The position numbers and the translations under genes are program-made. Shown piece by piece: positions 38,121 through 50,860 of a stretch of 64,000 bases of DNA (the stretch's first letter is position 1; every line of letters starts with the position of its first letter). The notes below the pieces were generated by a model. That model had not been told where the DNA came from. It saw only the letters and a program-made list of their open reading frames with translations, and did no database searches. Source of the stretch: Apus apus (lineage: Eukaryota > Chordata > Aves > Apodiformes > Apodidae); assembly GCF_020740795.1 (NCBI RefSeq), contig NC_067285.1, positions 19,449,241 through 19,513,240 of the forward strand, given 5' to 3'.

Positions 38121-40069
38121 TGCATTTTTCTATTAAAAGGGCAAAAAAGGTTCAGCAGGGTAAGTAAATACTAGGCCAAAGCCACTTCAGTGTTGGTTGC
38201 AGTGAAGATGAGAAGAACTCACATGCTTTCCTACAATGTCCTGCTCCTATACTGCCTCACCTAGCTGATTTATATTTATGGGATGGCTAAGGATGGGTCT
38301 TAGCTTTGCATGTTTGCTGTTTGTAAACTTTATGTGCTGAGAAATAACTATTTCACCTCAGCTGAAAATACTGTGGGAAGTACCACAGAGTCTGCTCAAG
38401 ACATTTGTCCATCACTGCCCTCAAAGGTAATCTAGAGCAAGTATTCCAGTATAGTTTGGAAGAAATTATATTGTCTTAATTATGTTAGTAACACTGGGCT
38501 ATTTAAGTTTCTTCTTCTTGCATGTTGTGGAGTTTGCATACAAAATTTTGCTTGACAGGCACCATGCAGCATGTGAAAAAAGTCACCAGAAACCAGCAGT
38601 TTCTGATGCTGGTGTAGTGGAGTGAAATTTGTGGTATTTGTCACAGCCAAAATCCTGACAACTTGCTGCTTTGGTGCCAAGTAATAGAGTATAACCTTGT
38701 CGCCCAACTCCAAAAAACAAAAATCCAACCAATGCACTAGTGTGTTCTCTCTCTCAACTTTTCAGGCAAGCAGATCTCCCATTACAGAGTCCACCCTATT
38801 TTCTAGGTGCAAGCTATACCAGGAATGGAGAGAAGCTTTCTTTGGAAGGCAGCAGGGAGCTACCTCTTTAAGCCTGGGCAGTGTCTAAGGACAGAGAAGA
38901 AGCTCTTTGTGTGATCTGTGAACCCAGGGGACCTTGAAAATACACTGAAATCAGAACTCCAAACTCAATGTGCATAGTCCATTCATATATTGATTACTGA
39001 GGTAATCTGTGGCCCATATGATGTTGCATTTCTTCTTCATGTTGTTTTAGTAGAGGATAATCTGTGCCACTTGTGTGGGGAACAGGTATCTCCAACAGAC
39101 ATTCTCTGTTGAAATCTCATGTTGTCTTCCCAACCAGTGTATTTCTTACTAAAAACATTCTAAGAATATCAGTGCTCTGCCCAGTTCTGTGCCTTCTTTC
39201 CCCTTATGCTGATTAACAGAATGTTGGTTCTTCCTAAGGTGGGGAAAAATCTTGGGGACTTTACAGAAGATTTACCTCACTATTTTACTCAGCCATTCTT
39301 CAGCTGGGATTTCTGGTTGTATCTCACTGGTGACCACAGAGATAATGAGAGCAATTCAAGATTATCAGCCTTGTTTTTTCTGTATCTTTCAGTGCTAGAC
39401 AATCAACAGAGAGAAATATGGCATTATTTCAGAGCACTAATATTATTTAAAAAAACCCAAACCAACAAACTAGTAGATATCTATGTAAAGTGTTATTCTG
39501 TGATTGATGTAAAGCTAGAGGAGAGGCACTAGAAAGAAAGTGGTTCTGGAACCTTGCTTCTTAATCCAGCATTTCAATTCTCTTTTCCCGTTCTTGAGAG
39601 GGATCAGCTTTCTGGATGAGAGAGAAATTGCAGGACTTCTTAAGGAAGGTAAGTTCATGTATCCAGCCATCCAGTAGGTTGACTACGACTGCCATTGAGA
39701 GGGGAAGGCAAGAGGAAGCATGAGGCTTGTCAGCTCAGATATAAGTAAACACAATTTTCAGATAAATTTGTCTTGACCTTAAGAAACGACAATGCCATGT
39801 ATAACTTACGTTGCTTTTACCGTTGTTAAACAAAGTCTGCCACATTTGCATGTGAGAAAGGACAACTGTTTTAAGGAAAGGCACAAGCAAACAACACTAA
39901 AATATACAATGCCATGTTGACAGAGAAACATATTGTAAGTGCAGAAGAAGGAAGTTTTGTCTTGGTGAGAACATTTTTGTTGGCTCTGAGGTTTTCATAC
40001 ACCCACAAACCTCAAAGTCTGTGCCCTCAAATCTCCCCTGGTATAATTAGCAAATAATTGTGTTAAATT

Positions 40070-40200
40070 TACAGGCAAGGAGCACAGATGGTGTGCATGA
40101 ATTGCCCCAGGTAACATGTGGCACAGCAGAAATTTGAATTGAGGTCTCAATTTAAGCTGGGAGGCCCAAGCTCTAGACAACAATGCCATTTCCCCTCTGA
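40070..40200 (+). repeat. Probable MIR/CORE-SINE remnant
   Basis: Blocks follow the MIR consensus in order: TTTACAGGCAAGGAGCACAG, ATTGCCCCAGGTAACATGTG, CACAGCAGAAATTTGAATTG, AGGTCTCA, then CCAAGCTCTAGACAACAATG. These stand for the cores TTACAGATGAGGAAACTGAG, CTTGCCCAAGGTCAC, GGATTTGAACCCAGGTCTC and GTGCTCTTTCCACTACACCATG. It is the clearest of the old SINE candidates here. Confidence 0.5.
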
Positions 40201-43200
40201 TCTGAATATACCAGTCTCCTTTCACAGGTAGTAGAATCCCTATCGCTGGGGCAAATTTCAGTTTTAATTCAATGCAATTTCAGTGGGATAAGAAATATTT
40301 TCCCCCCTGTTTAGTTCTGCAGATAAGCAAAGATCCCTCTTATTAAAATGTAAATGCATTTTTTAAAAATGCATCTTAATTCCTCAGCTAGTCTGGAGAA
40401 TCCTACCAGGATTTTACCAGGATCCCCAGATGAAGGATCAGTGTTACACAAGGGACACAGAGACAAACAAGAAGATCTAAAGAACCAATCATGAAAGTCA
40501 GGCTGTGTTTGCAAGAAGGAGACTTCTATCTCTGCAGTGTGGGTAGCACTGAGGGAAATAGCCACAGATACTATAGCAGCAAGGACGAAAGTCCGGAGGC
40601 AGAGAAGCGAAATGGATAGGGGTTATAGAGTGAGCCAAAAAGAGATCCCTAATTATGGGAAGTGTAATATTTCCTATGCTTTTAACTTTCAACTCAAACC
40701 ACATTGTAACAAAATGACCCTAGAAAGCTTCAGTGAACCAGAAAATGACAGAAAATTTTATTCCAGAAGTGAAAAAACACAGTTATTCCAAACCCATCTT
40801 GTCATCTCAACCTTGCAGCTGGTCAAGAAAATGAAGATTATAAGTCTATGAAAAAGTAAAGACTTCTTGCTGGAGATGTGACTTACAGAGTAAGCTATAG
40901 GAAGGATTGCAGGTGGGAGTGTTGCTGCGGAACTTTTTGAAATTTGCTCTGGCTCTGTGGAACTTGCATGGTGCAACAGTGGACTCTGCTCTGGATCCAG
41001 GGACACTGAAGGCATGCCTCCCCTTCTCAACCGGACAGCTGAGAGAAAATATAAAAAAAAGCTCATGGGTTGAGAGAAGGACAGGGAAAGATTATTTGCC
41101 TATTACAGTTGTGGGCCAGACAGGCTTGACTTGATGAAATGCTAGATTTCTTGGTTCAGTCACTCATGCTTTTACTGATACTGTCAGCAAATCCAAAATC
41201 TTCTTGCAATGAGGAAGGTGTCTTCATCTGCAAGAAAACTTGACACCTAGATACTACAGAAACTCTTGGGACTCTAGGAGGTAATAAGGCCCCAAATTAT
41301 AAATAAATAAATAAAGTTCCAAATAAGGTAATATGTAAAATGAAATTCTATTTAATTTAAAAGCGAACTAAGATCTGTAAATAACTTAAAATATGAACTC
41401 TTACTGAGGAACTACTAATATGAAGAACATAATATGACCTTACAATATGATAAACCAACTTTCATAAGTTTTAGAAGAAAAATGAAGCCTTAATTTGTAA
41501 GACTGTGATAGGGAAAAACTTGGAATTCTGAAATAATTCCAGTATCACATGGCACAGTTCTAGACTACAACAAACTGGCTGTTAGTCTTGATGTGTGCAC
41601 TCCTCTGTGGTTTGAATTAAAAAATAGTCCATGAGGAAACTTCAAGACACTTTTGTTAGCCATGCAAATGTTTATTCTTAAAACTAGGGTTTAAAAAAAA
41701 TAAATATGCCAACCAATTTTCTCAACAAACAGCTCTGTGAGCTGCTCAGGTAGGAAGTCTTTAGATCTCCATGCTGAAAATATTACTTCCCGAAAAAGCT
41801 GCAGCTGTTTATTCTATAAATTAAAACATTCCCTCAGATACCAGTTAGTTTCTGTTCTGTGCAATTTTGACACAAACTGGCAGAAAAGGAGAAAAGTAAT
41901 TCAGGACAATTTTCAAAACTGTTCCGTTCCTCCAGGATATGAAAACTTTTTGGAGAAAACTTATCTTAGGACCTTAAGCAATGTGAGAACACTCATTTCC
42001 ACATGCTGTTTAGAGGAATGACATGATTAAATCAGTGAATGCAAGTCAGATTTTTAGAAGTCATATGCAAATGTTGATACTGGAAAAAGCTGAAGTGACT
42101 CCAATTCTGGCTGGTCACATTTTATTTTTTTTCAGTTTTGCAGGAACTAATTGTACGGTCACACAGAGTTATTGACTGATATCCAGCCTGCAGTTCTGAA
42201 AACTTTAAAAGGAGAAGTATGAAATACCAGTGCTTGCAAAACACTTGGATTTTTTTCCCAAAAGGAGGTATCTTAAGTGAAGCCATAAGAAAGTTTAAAA
42301 CAATCGTCATAGGCAAATTACCAAAAACAAAGCCAGAGAAAACATACCACGTTAAATCCTTCTGATTTTACTGATGGTTTGCAGAGCTTGACGTGGGTCA
42401 TCTTGAACAGCAAGTATTCAGCTGAATAAACATAGGCTGACAATTGATTTTGAGCCAAGCGAGGATCCCTGCTCTAAGAATGCTTTAGCGTAACTTCTTA
42501 CTGTTACAAGACAACAGACTTGTTGTGATTATGGAGCATCATTAAACAGTCCACTTGTCCTGGAAGTTGTGTTTCTTTTCAAACCACACATCAGTTGACT
42601 GCTGTGGCTTCTTGCTACTCAGTTCTGTAGTAAAGAGGCGATTTAGAAGTTGCATTTTGTAGGGCATTGCTGCCTGGTCCCTATATGTAGCCAGAGTTAA
42701 GATATTACCAATTGCCAGGTGGGAGATTCAGTTTTGAAACCCATCACTGAACTTCTCAGCAATTGTAGGGAATTTTTATACTGAAGAGACAGAAGGTATC
42801 TGCCTTGCAGTACAGTGTGTGCAGACTTCCAGGAGTGGGGCCTGGAGAAGGACACCTGGCAGTAGGTCAGAGTGGGCACTGGAGAGGAACAGTCACTGCT
42901 ATTGGGTGATGCCATGGCTGAAAAGAAGGGGGAGGAAGGAGAAAAAAGACTATGGTCTTCCAACTTCGCTCTTTTTTCAGAGGTCCTAGATGTTAACAGC
43001 ATGGGTCTTGCCAAAACTCCTGCAGCAGTTCAAGCGTGTCCTGTGTGCCCTGAGTAGTATGCCCATAGTACAGCATCTCTCAAACAGTGCATGTCCCCCA
43101 AGTGGTAATTGCTTTCAACACTTGGTGAGCTAAAATGTCCGCTCTGACCCTTGGCTAGAATAGAACATGCAAAGTGGGAAAGCAGCTTGTGCCAGGATAC

Positions 43201-43323
43201 TTGTGTACAGCATGTCAGAGTGGCGAGGTGAGTGCATTCCTTTCTCAAAGAAGATGACATTGCCCCTTGTTATTACATAAAATGAACCACCCCTATGAAG
43301 CAATTCTGGATTATTCATCTGGA

Positions 43324-43329
43324 TTTATT
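43324..43329 (-). terminator. Poly(A) signal of MSMB copy C
   Basis: AATAAA on the minus strand, 225 bases past the copy C stop codon. Confidence 0.55.
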
Positions 43330-43554
43330 GTCTTCAAAAAAGCTCAGTGGTACCAATGTTAAGTATTGACAGAAATGAGATGTATCTGATTATTCATCTT
43401 GTATACTGAATTAGAATAAGTAGATTAGAAGTAAGCTGCTGGAGTACTCTCTCTTACAAGATCCCCTATGTCTTCAAGCTTCACCGCGATGACAAAGCAT
43501 CTGTAGGAAGGGGAGGAACTCCACAGTGCCGAGAGGTTAGGAGCAGGTGGGTTG

Positions 43555-46500
43555 TTAGCCCACACGAGAATAGACAACACACTCCTCTGAGGGGTCACTC
43601 TTCTGCACCACTTCATAGTCACAGCTTTTCTTGTTAAATATGACTTTGCAGTTCACTTCGTCAAAACCAACAGGAGTATGAAAGCTGTCATTGGCAGAGA
43701 GAAAGCAAGTGTTAGACTGAGAGCAATAAAAGATTTGCTGGTTCAGTGGTTATAGCTTGAATTGATGCTGAGTGATATATTTCTGGAGCTGTGGCTAAGA
43801 CCAAACTAGCTAGCTTGACTGCCACCCAGCTACAGCTTCCTGGGCCTCAAAGATGCCTCGCTGCATTGCACAGTGCAGATGTACCAGCATGCTCAGCACT
43901 ACCATAGGGATTTATAGCACAGCACTCTTGGCATGTCTTATCTCTTTTCCATTAATTTTTCATTATTGCCAGTTTGCTTAGAATGTCACAGGGGTTTCCT
44001 GATACATTGAGTGTCACCTGAGCAAAGGTGATGATCATAATCAAGCTGTTTTGGTCCTTTGAGAAGGCAGGTTAAGAGGAAAGGAGGATGTTGGAGATAG
44101 GTACTTCAGAGCAGTGCCTTGTTACCCTAGGGTCAGCATATTCACTGGAGAAAAGCAACTCCAGAAAGGGATTCAAGTCATTATAAGCCCTTTCGAGGAG
44201 CTTCACTTAAGTGCTCTGTAGAATAAACTTCTTTCTACCCCCACTTTCCCTGCTAAGGAAAAACTTAACTACAGGGTAAGAGGGGGTTCCAAGTTCCTCA
44301 GAATTACAGGCAAGCACCAGCTGGATGTGTCTGGAAGGGTCTGTGTCCACTCTAGTCAGCAGAAAGTGAACAAAGGTAAAGGATCCAAGTGATCAAGAGC
44401 TATCTCTGGCTGTCCCTAGCTCTGTGACATGGGCAAGGAAGGCCCTCTTGTGCTCCCCAGCAAAAGGAAGCTGTGGTCTTCCTATAGGCAATGATGCTTC
44501 TTAGGAAGTCCAAACTTACAGGGAGCAGCAACGCATTGCATGTGGGCTGCAGCTGCATCTGAAGCAATTTTCTGTCCTTGCAATCTCTCCAAAGGGGTAG
44601 AGTTTTCCTTCCAGGATACAGCCTGCATAAGACAGCAGGAAAAAAAAAAAAAAAGTTCTTTAAGCCTCCACATGAAGTAATTCTTCAACTTTCCACCCGT
44701 AAGTTTCTGAAAACTTTTTTCTTGGCAATAGTAAAGTAGAAGTAATTTTGTTCTCCAGGTCATTACCTGGACTAATTTGAGAGCCTGAACTTGTTTCTTC
44801 TTCACTGGTTAGAGATGTTTTCAGTGTGAAAAATCTGGGATGAAACTGAGCAACCAAACAGTGGGTTTGACACTGAACTTTAGTCAGAACTACTCTCAAT
44901 TGCTGCATCAGCTCCATGTGCTGCAATAGCCACAGCAACCTACCACCAACAGCAATAATATTGCTGCAACCATACCCAGTCCAGGAGGAAACTTTGTTTT
45001 TCCCTGTATTTGGTAGGTTAGGGTTGGAACCTATCTGTCTCTTTCTGACATATCCTCCCTCCCTTGTATTTTGAGCCCTTACTTGCAGCTCCACACAGAG
45101 CTGAGCTGCCACAGAAAAATCGAGTGAAAGGGCATTCCCTGTTCTTACCTTCTTTGGCCTCCCCTGGCTTGGACAGTTTAGAAAAGCAGTATGCATCACC
45201 CAGTGTCACTGTGATGCCCATTGCAACGAGGAAAGCCAGAAAGCTCTTCTGTAAAAGAGACACGGAACCCATGGCATGAGTTTAATTCCACTTTTATTAT
45301 CTCTGTTCTCAAAAGCTAAGTCACTGAACCTGAAGCAAAAATTAGAGATGACCTTATGTGTCTCTGAAAATGTTGGAAAAGGGCACTCCACGTATTTCAC
45401 CGAGTTAATGACTTTCCTTTAGGTTAGAAGAGACAATGCTATGATACAAATGTGTCAGCAGTGTCACTCCCTGCCAAATTCCAGTCTCTAGAAATCACAG
45501 AAAGCTTCAATAATATTATATACTTGAAAGCCCTGCTAGACTCTTATTAGTGCTTTATTTACTGATCTTGAGGCAGATTTAACTTTCTCCAGTAAATCAC
45601 TGTCTGTAGAGCACCCCATTGCTTCACTTATGGGTACAGCAATTTCTCCAAATTTCACAGTGCAGTGGAGATGTTCCAGGAAGTTTTTTGAAACAAGTGG
45701 CTGGGTAGAGAAGAGAGGCACAAATTAGTAACTTAGGGCAAAATCCCAATGCTGTACATTCTGAATAGCAGTGCATGAGCCATCTTGTTAAACCATGCAC
45801 ACGTGGGTATGGACATGTCACAGCAGACACTTTTGTCTAGTGGTGGCAAGAGCTAAACATCTGTAAGACTTCTTCAGAGATCCTGCTAGGACCTGCTGAA
45901 CAACCCAGACTTTTTAAAAAAGACTGTGTAACTTTGTAATGGCAGTTATATTGTGGTGGAGGGGCTAGAGAGGTATGAGAGAGCACGCGGTTATTTTGAT
46001 GGGCTGCTCGTCCTGGGTAACTTAAGACAAATGTTTAGGAATGGCCAAATACTGAGAAGCAATGGAGGACATTATTTAAATTCTCTTGATAGCACCCATA
46101 GGTTAACATGAAATGACTGTAAAATGAGTACACCTTTCCAGGTTATTGTTCTGAACTCCAAAGACTCTTGAAACACATGTTTAAAATAGCAGTGAGAGGT
46201 GTTGGTTTTGTTGTTTGTTTGGCTGTTTTTTTTTTTCTAGGCAGCTCTGCTCTCCACCTTGGGTTACTTGAATCATGAATGTCAAAAAGACACTGAAAGG
46301 TCCTGAACTTATGCAGGTAGTAAACTGTGGGAATCTCTTCTCTTTCCCGTGGAAAAAACTTGCTATTTTTATCCTTGATGTGCTGCTTTCTTAGAGGGCT
46401 GAGGGACATTTTTCTTTATAGAAAAGACTAAAATTCTTCTTTCACTGGGCTCTCTTCTGTTATCTTGCTATTCCTAGAAAGGCTAGTCAGGTGAACTTGT

Positions 46501-47696
46501 GCATACTCCTGTCTCTAAAGACCACAGTTCTGACCCTTCCACTAAACAGAAAGGGAAATCTGTGGTGTCTAATCACTGTCTGAACTGGCTTTATGCTGGG
46601 CTAACCAAAGGATACATCAGCTAAGCAACATATTTAGCAGTGAAGGGCCCACACCTAAGTAGGTTGAGTGCAGAGAGTAACCAACAGGTTAAAAAGCACT
46701 GCCAGAAATAGTATTCTTTACTGGAAATGGCAAAGATTATTAGTGTTACACTGAAGCCATAGAGCTGTTAGTTAAACATCGGAGTTGTGTTGTTCTGGGT
46801 GGCCTGTAAGGCACTTCAAGGTTGGTTTTGGTTTTGTTTGTTTGTTTTCTTCTTTTTTGCTCTCTTAAAAAGGGGATGTCACCCAACATTCTGTAGAACA
46901 GAATCTTTCAAACTGGATGTGGTGGCCTTTGAAAGTAATTAATTAATGTAGAATGAGATATCAGATAATTTTATTCAGCTTAGTCTCATCTGAATATAGA
47001 CAAGCCCTCAGGAAAGCTTAGGCAGAGAAAGAAATAGATTATAATTTCTCCCTTTATTTGCAAATCTACATACATTACAGAAACTCCTGCCACTTCTGTC
47101 AAACTAATGCCATTCCTGAAATTCTCATCAAAGGTAGTAATTTATGTCTGTACCTTTGGGGATTATGTAAGCATAAATTAGAGGAAAAATGGGCCACAGG
47201 GCTTTGTCTATCTACTTAGCATTACCTAACTGTTGATTCAGACTTTGCAAACACATTTGGAGGCTTGAACAGATTAAACAGGACACAACTCAATAAACCA
47301 AAAGAGAAATGCAGACAAAATACACTGTGTATTACACTTTTCATTGTAAAGAAACTATATTTTTAAATGTATTTTGCATATATAGATTTTAAAAGCATGG
47401 TCCTAAATGCTTACAACATTCTGAATATTTTCATAAACATTTCTGAGAAAAGGGTAACAGCAAGGGAAAGACCAAGAGATATGTGTTCTGTTTCTTGAAA
47501 AGAATTACCAAACAAAGAACAAAATTCACAGTAATCTTCACAAAGGTGTCTTTATTTGCATCTTGAAGGTTTTTTAATAGAATATATATCCTCCTTTAAA
47601 ATGTAACTAGGTGATTCTCCCAAGTATCCTTCTTTTGCAGTTTTAAGCAAGTAGCTATCCTAATTTTTAAGAAAATCTAAACCTTTAACTTACCAT
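43555..47696 (-). CDS. Beta-microseminoprotein-like, copy C (charge-neutral)
   Basis: Secreted ten-cysteine protein of 111 residues. Exons, minus strand: the ATG alone, 47,694-47,696 (donor GTAAGT); exon 2, 45,149-45,248; exon 3, 44,520-44,622; exon 4, 43,555-43,684. Exon 2 encodes a signal peptide ending TLGDA, with the mature chain starting YCFSKL. Exon 3 reads GCILEGKLYPFGE, then CFRCSCS and the CC pair. Exon 4 reads FHTPVGFDEVNC, then KKSCDYEVVQKSD, and ends SRVG. Acidic and basic residues balance (12 each). Exon 3 is preceded by an unusually long pyrimidine tract (about 15 T). Intron 1 is 2.4 kb, the longest of the three copies. Clearly an MSMB paralogue; closer to B than to A in exon 4 (TPVG and VV.K features). 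Confidence 0.94.
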
Positions 47697-47774
47697 TGTG
47701 GAATGCTTGGCTTCCAAAGAGCTCCAAGTCTCCAGAACTCTGCTAATGGTTCATGTGGAATCTGAGAGCAAATG

Positions 47775-47780
47775 TTTTAT
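47775..47780 (-). promoter_or_regulatory. Weak TATA-like element of MSMB copy C
   Basis: ATAAAA on the minus strand, 79 bases before the start codon. It is a poorer match and farther from the ATG than in copies A and B, so the promoter of C may work differently. If it is used, the leader includes an ATG followed shortly by a stop (M-N-H). Confidence 0.3.
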
Positions 47781-49041
47781 GATGCCTCTACATTGAGCAA
47801 TTTAAGTATACGGGGAAAAAAAGCTTGCTCAACTCAAATGCAGTTATATTTACTTTTATGAAGAAATCATTGAAATTTCACCAGCTGGCAATGAGAAAAT
47901 ATTTGCTTCTGTAGAGCACTGACCTGGGTAGAAGGTTGAACTGGGAACTTGGCAATCCTTTGAATCATTATGATAAGAAGAAATGCCTTTTTGATTAAAT
48001 ACAAATATTGCTAGCTAAGCTGTAGGCAGTATTGTACAGCCAGGTGATTTGTAGCTGCAGCAGCTGCGTGCTGACCATTTATACTAACTGTGGGCTTGGA
48101 TATGCTTGGAGTAGGGAACTAGGTATTAACAGCTTAGGGAGCTTTTGCATACTTACATTTAATGCTGTGGTGCACTGTAAGATAATTGAAGGTACTTGGT
48201 CATTACCAGTACTAAAGCCTCTTAACATTGAGATCTTAGTCAAAGTTGGATCACATTGCAACATTTCTTTCTCCTCAACTAAAATAAGGATTTTCTTGCA
48301 AAGCAAAAGCCTGCTGTTGTTCCTGTTCAGGCTTTGACCTGAATAACTATGATAGAGTATGTGATCACTTTTATATGTGCAAAATACTTTCGCAAGAAGT
48401 GGTAAAGTTCTGAGCAGTAATTAAAACAATGCTTTCTCTTGCTCCTGCAACCTTGTCTTAGAATGAACTAACAGACCTTGGCCATACCTATATTTGAGAA
48501 AGAGATTCTTTTTACAGATGCTGGCAAGCAATTTGAAACTTGTTCCTATAGGAATAGACTCATTTACCACCAGCTACAAAAAATTTGGTATATGATTTTA
48601 AGATTACCTTTAGAAACCTTGGACAAATACATCAAATAAAATCTGGCTGTACTACAAGCTAAGTGATTCTGGGTGATTTTTTTTTTTTTAAGTATATTTA
48701 AACACAGAGTTGAAAATACTTTGGAATGGTGAAATGGTGGCAAGAAAAATTGCCATCAATTTCCTCTTATGCACTATGCATTTCTGAGTATTAATAATAA
48801 TTAATTTGGATTTTGGATGTATTCAGTCCAAAGAATTCAGCAGGAGCACAAAAAAAAAAAAATTAAGTACATAGCATGACATAATTCCATGACCTTCTTG
48901 GAGGAGATGCTGCAGTTGGAAGTCTGTGCAGGTCTGATAATCCTTTAGTAAGAAATACATAATTCATGAAAAGTTACTAAGTGTTCAATTTTACAGACTT
49001 GTACAGCTGACTTTTTTTACTTGTCCTGTGATATAATTACT

Positions 49042-49627
49042 TGTGCTGGTTTTGGTTGGGACAGAGTTAATTTTCTTCATAGTAGCTGGTATGGGGCTAT
49101 GCTTTGGATTAGTGCTGGAAACTGTTGAAAATGCAGAGACGTTTTCCTTACTGCTGAGCAGTGTTTACACAGAGTCAAGGCCTTTTCTACTTCTCACACC
49201 ACCCGTGTGCAGGCTGGAGGTATGCAAAGAGTTGGGAGGGCACACAGCCAGAACAGCTGACCCCAACTGACCAAAAGGGTATTTCATACTATTTGGCATC
49301 ATGCTCAGCCTATAAAGCTGGGAGAACAAGAAGAAAGGGGAGGATATTCAGAGTCACGGCATTTGTGTTCCCAAGTAACCATTAAGTGTGATGGAGTCCT
49401 GCTTTCCTGAAGAGGGCTGAACATGTGACTTCAGACGGGAAGCAGTGAAAGACTTTCTTATTTTGCTTTGCTTGCATGTATGGCTTTTACTATACCTATT
49501 CAACTTTCGTTATCTCAACCCATGAGTTTTGTCATATTACTCTTCTGTTCTCTCCCCCATTCTACTGGGGGAGAGTGAGCAAGCAGCTGCATGGTTCTTA
49601 GTTGACAGCTGGGGTTAAACCACAACA
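49042..49627 (+). mobile_element. Solo LTR, ERVL-like avian endogenous retrovirus
   Basis: About 586 bases beginning TGTGCTGGTTTTGGTTGGG and ending GGTTAAACCACAACA. It is of the same broad family as the LTR at 37.6 kb but a different variant in the middle. A TATAAAGC-like promoter motif and the TCTCCCCCATTCTACTGGGG block are visible. Flanks TTACT and TCACT look like a 5-bp target duplication with one difference. There is no internal region: a solo LTR and a fossil. Confidence 0.87.
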
Positions 49628-50589
49628 TCACTACATGTTTTAAAACTTTCACATAACGAAAATCATGCCTATGTCATTGAGACAATTCAATACATTTCCT
49701 TTTTCATCCTTTGCTTATGGCAAAATAGGTAGAACCACTTTATTATCAAACTCTTCTTCTCGGCTGTGCTTACAGTGTCCAGTGCGCTTATAACTTCTCT
49801 CAGGTGAGGACAGTGCTTTTGGCCTTCAGTTGTGTAGCAGTTTTCCTTTCATTCTTCTAACCCATTCCTGAACAGTCTTCAATCTGACAGTATCTCATTT
49901 CAAACCTCAGTATAGAACAAGGCTTGAAAGCTTTTAAGTGTTATGGAAATTACTCCAGACACTATAAAGAACATAATGCCTTTCCTGTATAGATATCCAA
50001 GGTTCATATCTGCCATCTTTGGCACCATATTGATTTAGATACAAAACATTTACTTTCCATCCCTGTTGTTAATATAGAGTTTGGTTTGGAGTTTCTAAAA
50101 ATTATTATTTCTACACAATTTTAAAAAATAAAACTCTAAAGCATGGATTAAATAAGCACAGTTTATTTCACCATCAAGATGACCATCAGTTTGTCACACT
50201 AAGTATTGTTTGCAAACTCTGTCAGCAGTGATTTTATATTTTCTCCCACATCACTTTACATAAAAGGTTTCATGGAAGTGTAGAGAAACTACACATGATG
50301 TGCACCCATATATGGCTTGCACCAGTTTTACAGCATTCCATTCACATGCCATGTCCAGGCTTTTCTATCCCCAGGTCACCCTGGGCTTGACAGGAAATTT
50401 TATGCCAGTTCTTTTGTGTTTTTTGATAGACAGCTCAAAGCAAGACTGGTTTTGTTTTCAAAGCACCTGTTGGGCAGTACATCTATTCTTATGCCAATGA
50501 GTTTTTTATAAAGATGCAAGTCCTGCCAGCAACACTGCTGATTGTCTGCTAATAGGCTGACAATCCTCTGAGTGCTTATCAGAAAGTGT

Positions 50590-50860
50590 AGTGATAGGAC
50601 AAAAGGTAATGGTTCTCAATGGAAATAGGATAGATTTAGACAATATATTAGGAAGAAATTATTTAGCATGAGGGTGGTGAGAAACTGGAACAGGTTGCCC
50701 AGGGAGGCTGTGAAAGCCCCATGTCTGCAAGTGTTCAAGGCCAGGTTGGGTGGGGCTTTGAGCAACCTGACCTAGAGGAAGGTCTCCCTGCCCATGCAGG
50801 CAGGGTTGGAGCTAGATGATCTTTAAGGTCCTTTCCAATGCAAACTATTCTATGATTCCA
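50590..50860 (+). mobile_element. CR1 LINE 3' end
   Basis: The last 270 bases or so of a CR1: GTGATAGGACAAAAGGTAAT, AGGAAGAAATTATTTAGC, GAACAGGTTGCCCAGGGAGG, GGAGCTAGATGATCTTTAAG, CCTTTCCAATGC, then TTCTATGATTCC. Strongly 5'-truncated; ORF2 is decayed. Confidence 0.93.

Larger units (their letters stand above)
36471..43323. other. Spacer between MSMB copies B and C
   Basis: Contains an ERVL-like solo LTR (37,572-38,120) and a probable MIR remnant (40,070-40,200). The rest shows no gene. Two open frames of about 100 codons, at 39,206-39,532 (+) and 40,537-40,851 (+), have no recognisable features and no exon-like borders. Confidence 0.45.

Noticed and set aside
39206-39532. 108-codon plus-strand open frame
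   Set aside because: Composition and context look like spacer, and it contains no family motif.
49043-49385. Two open frames of about 75 codons
   Set aside because: They lie wholly inside the solo LTR and match no protein.
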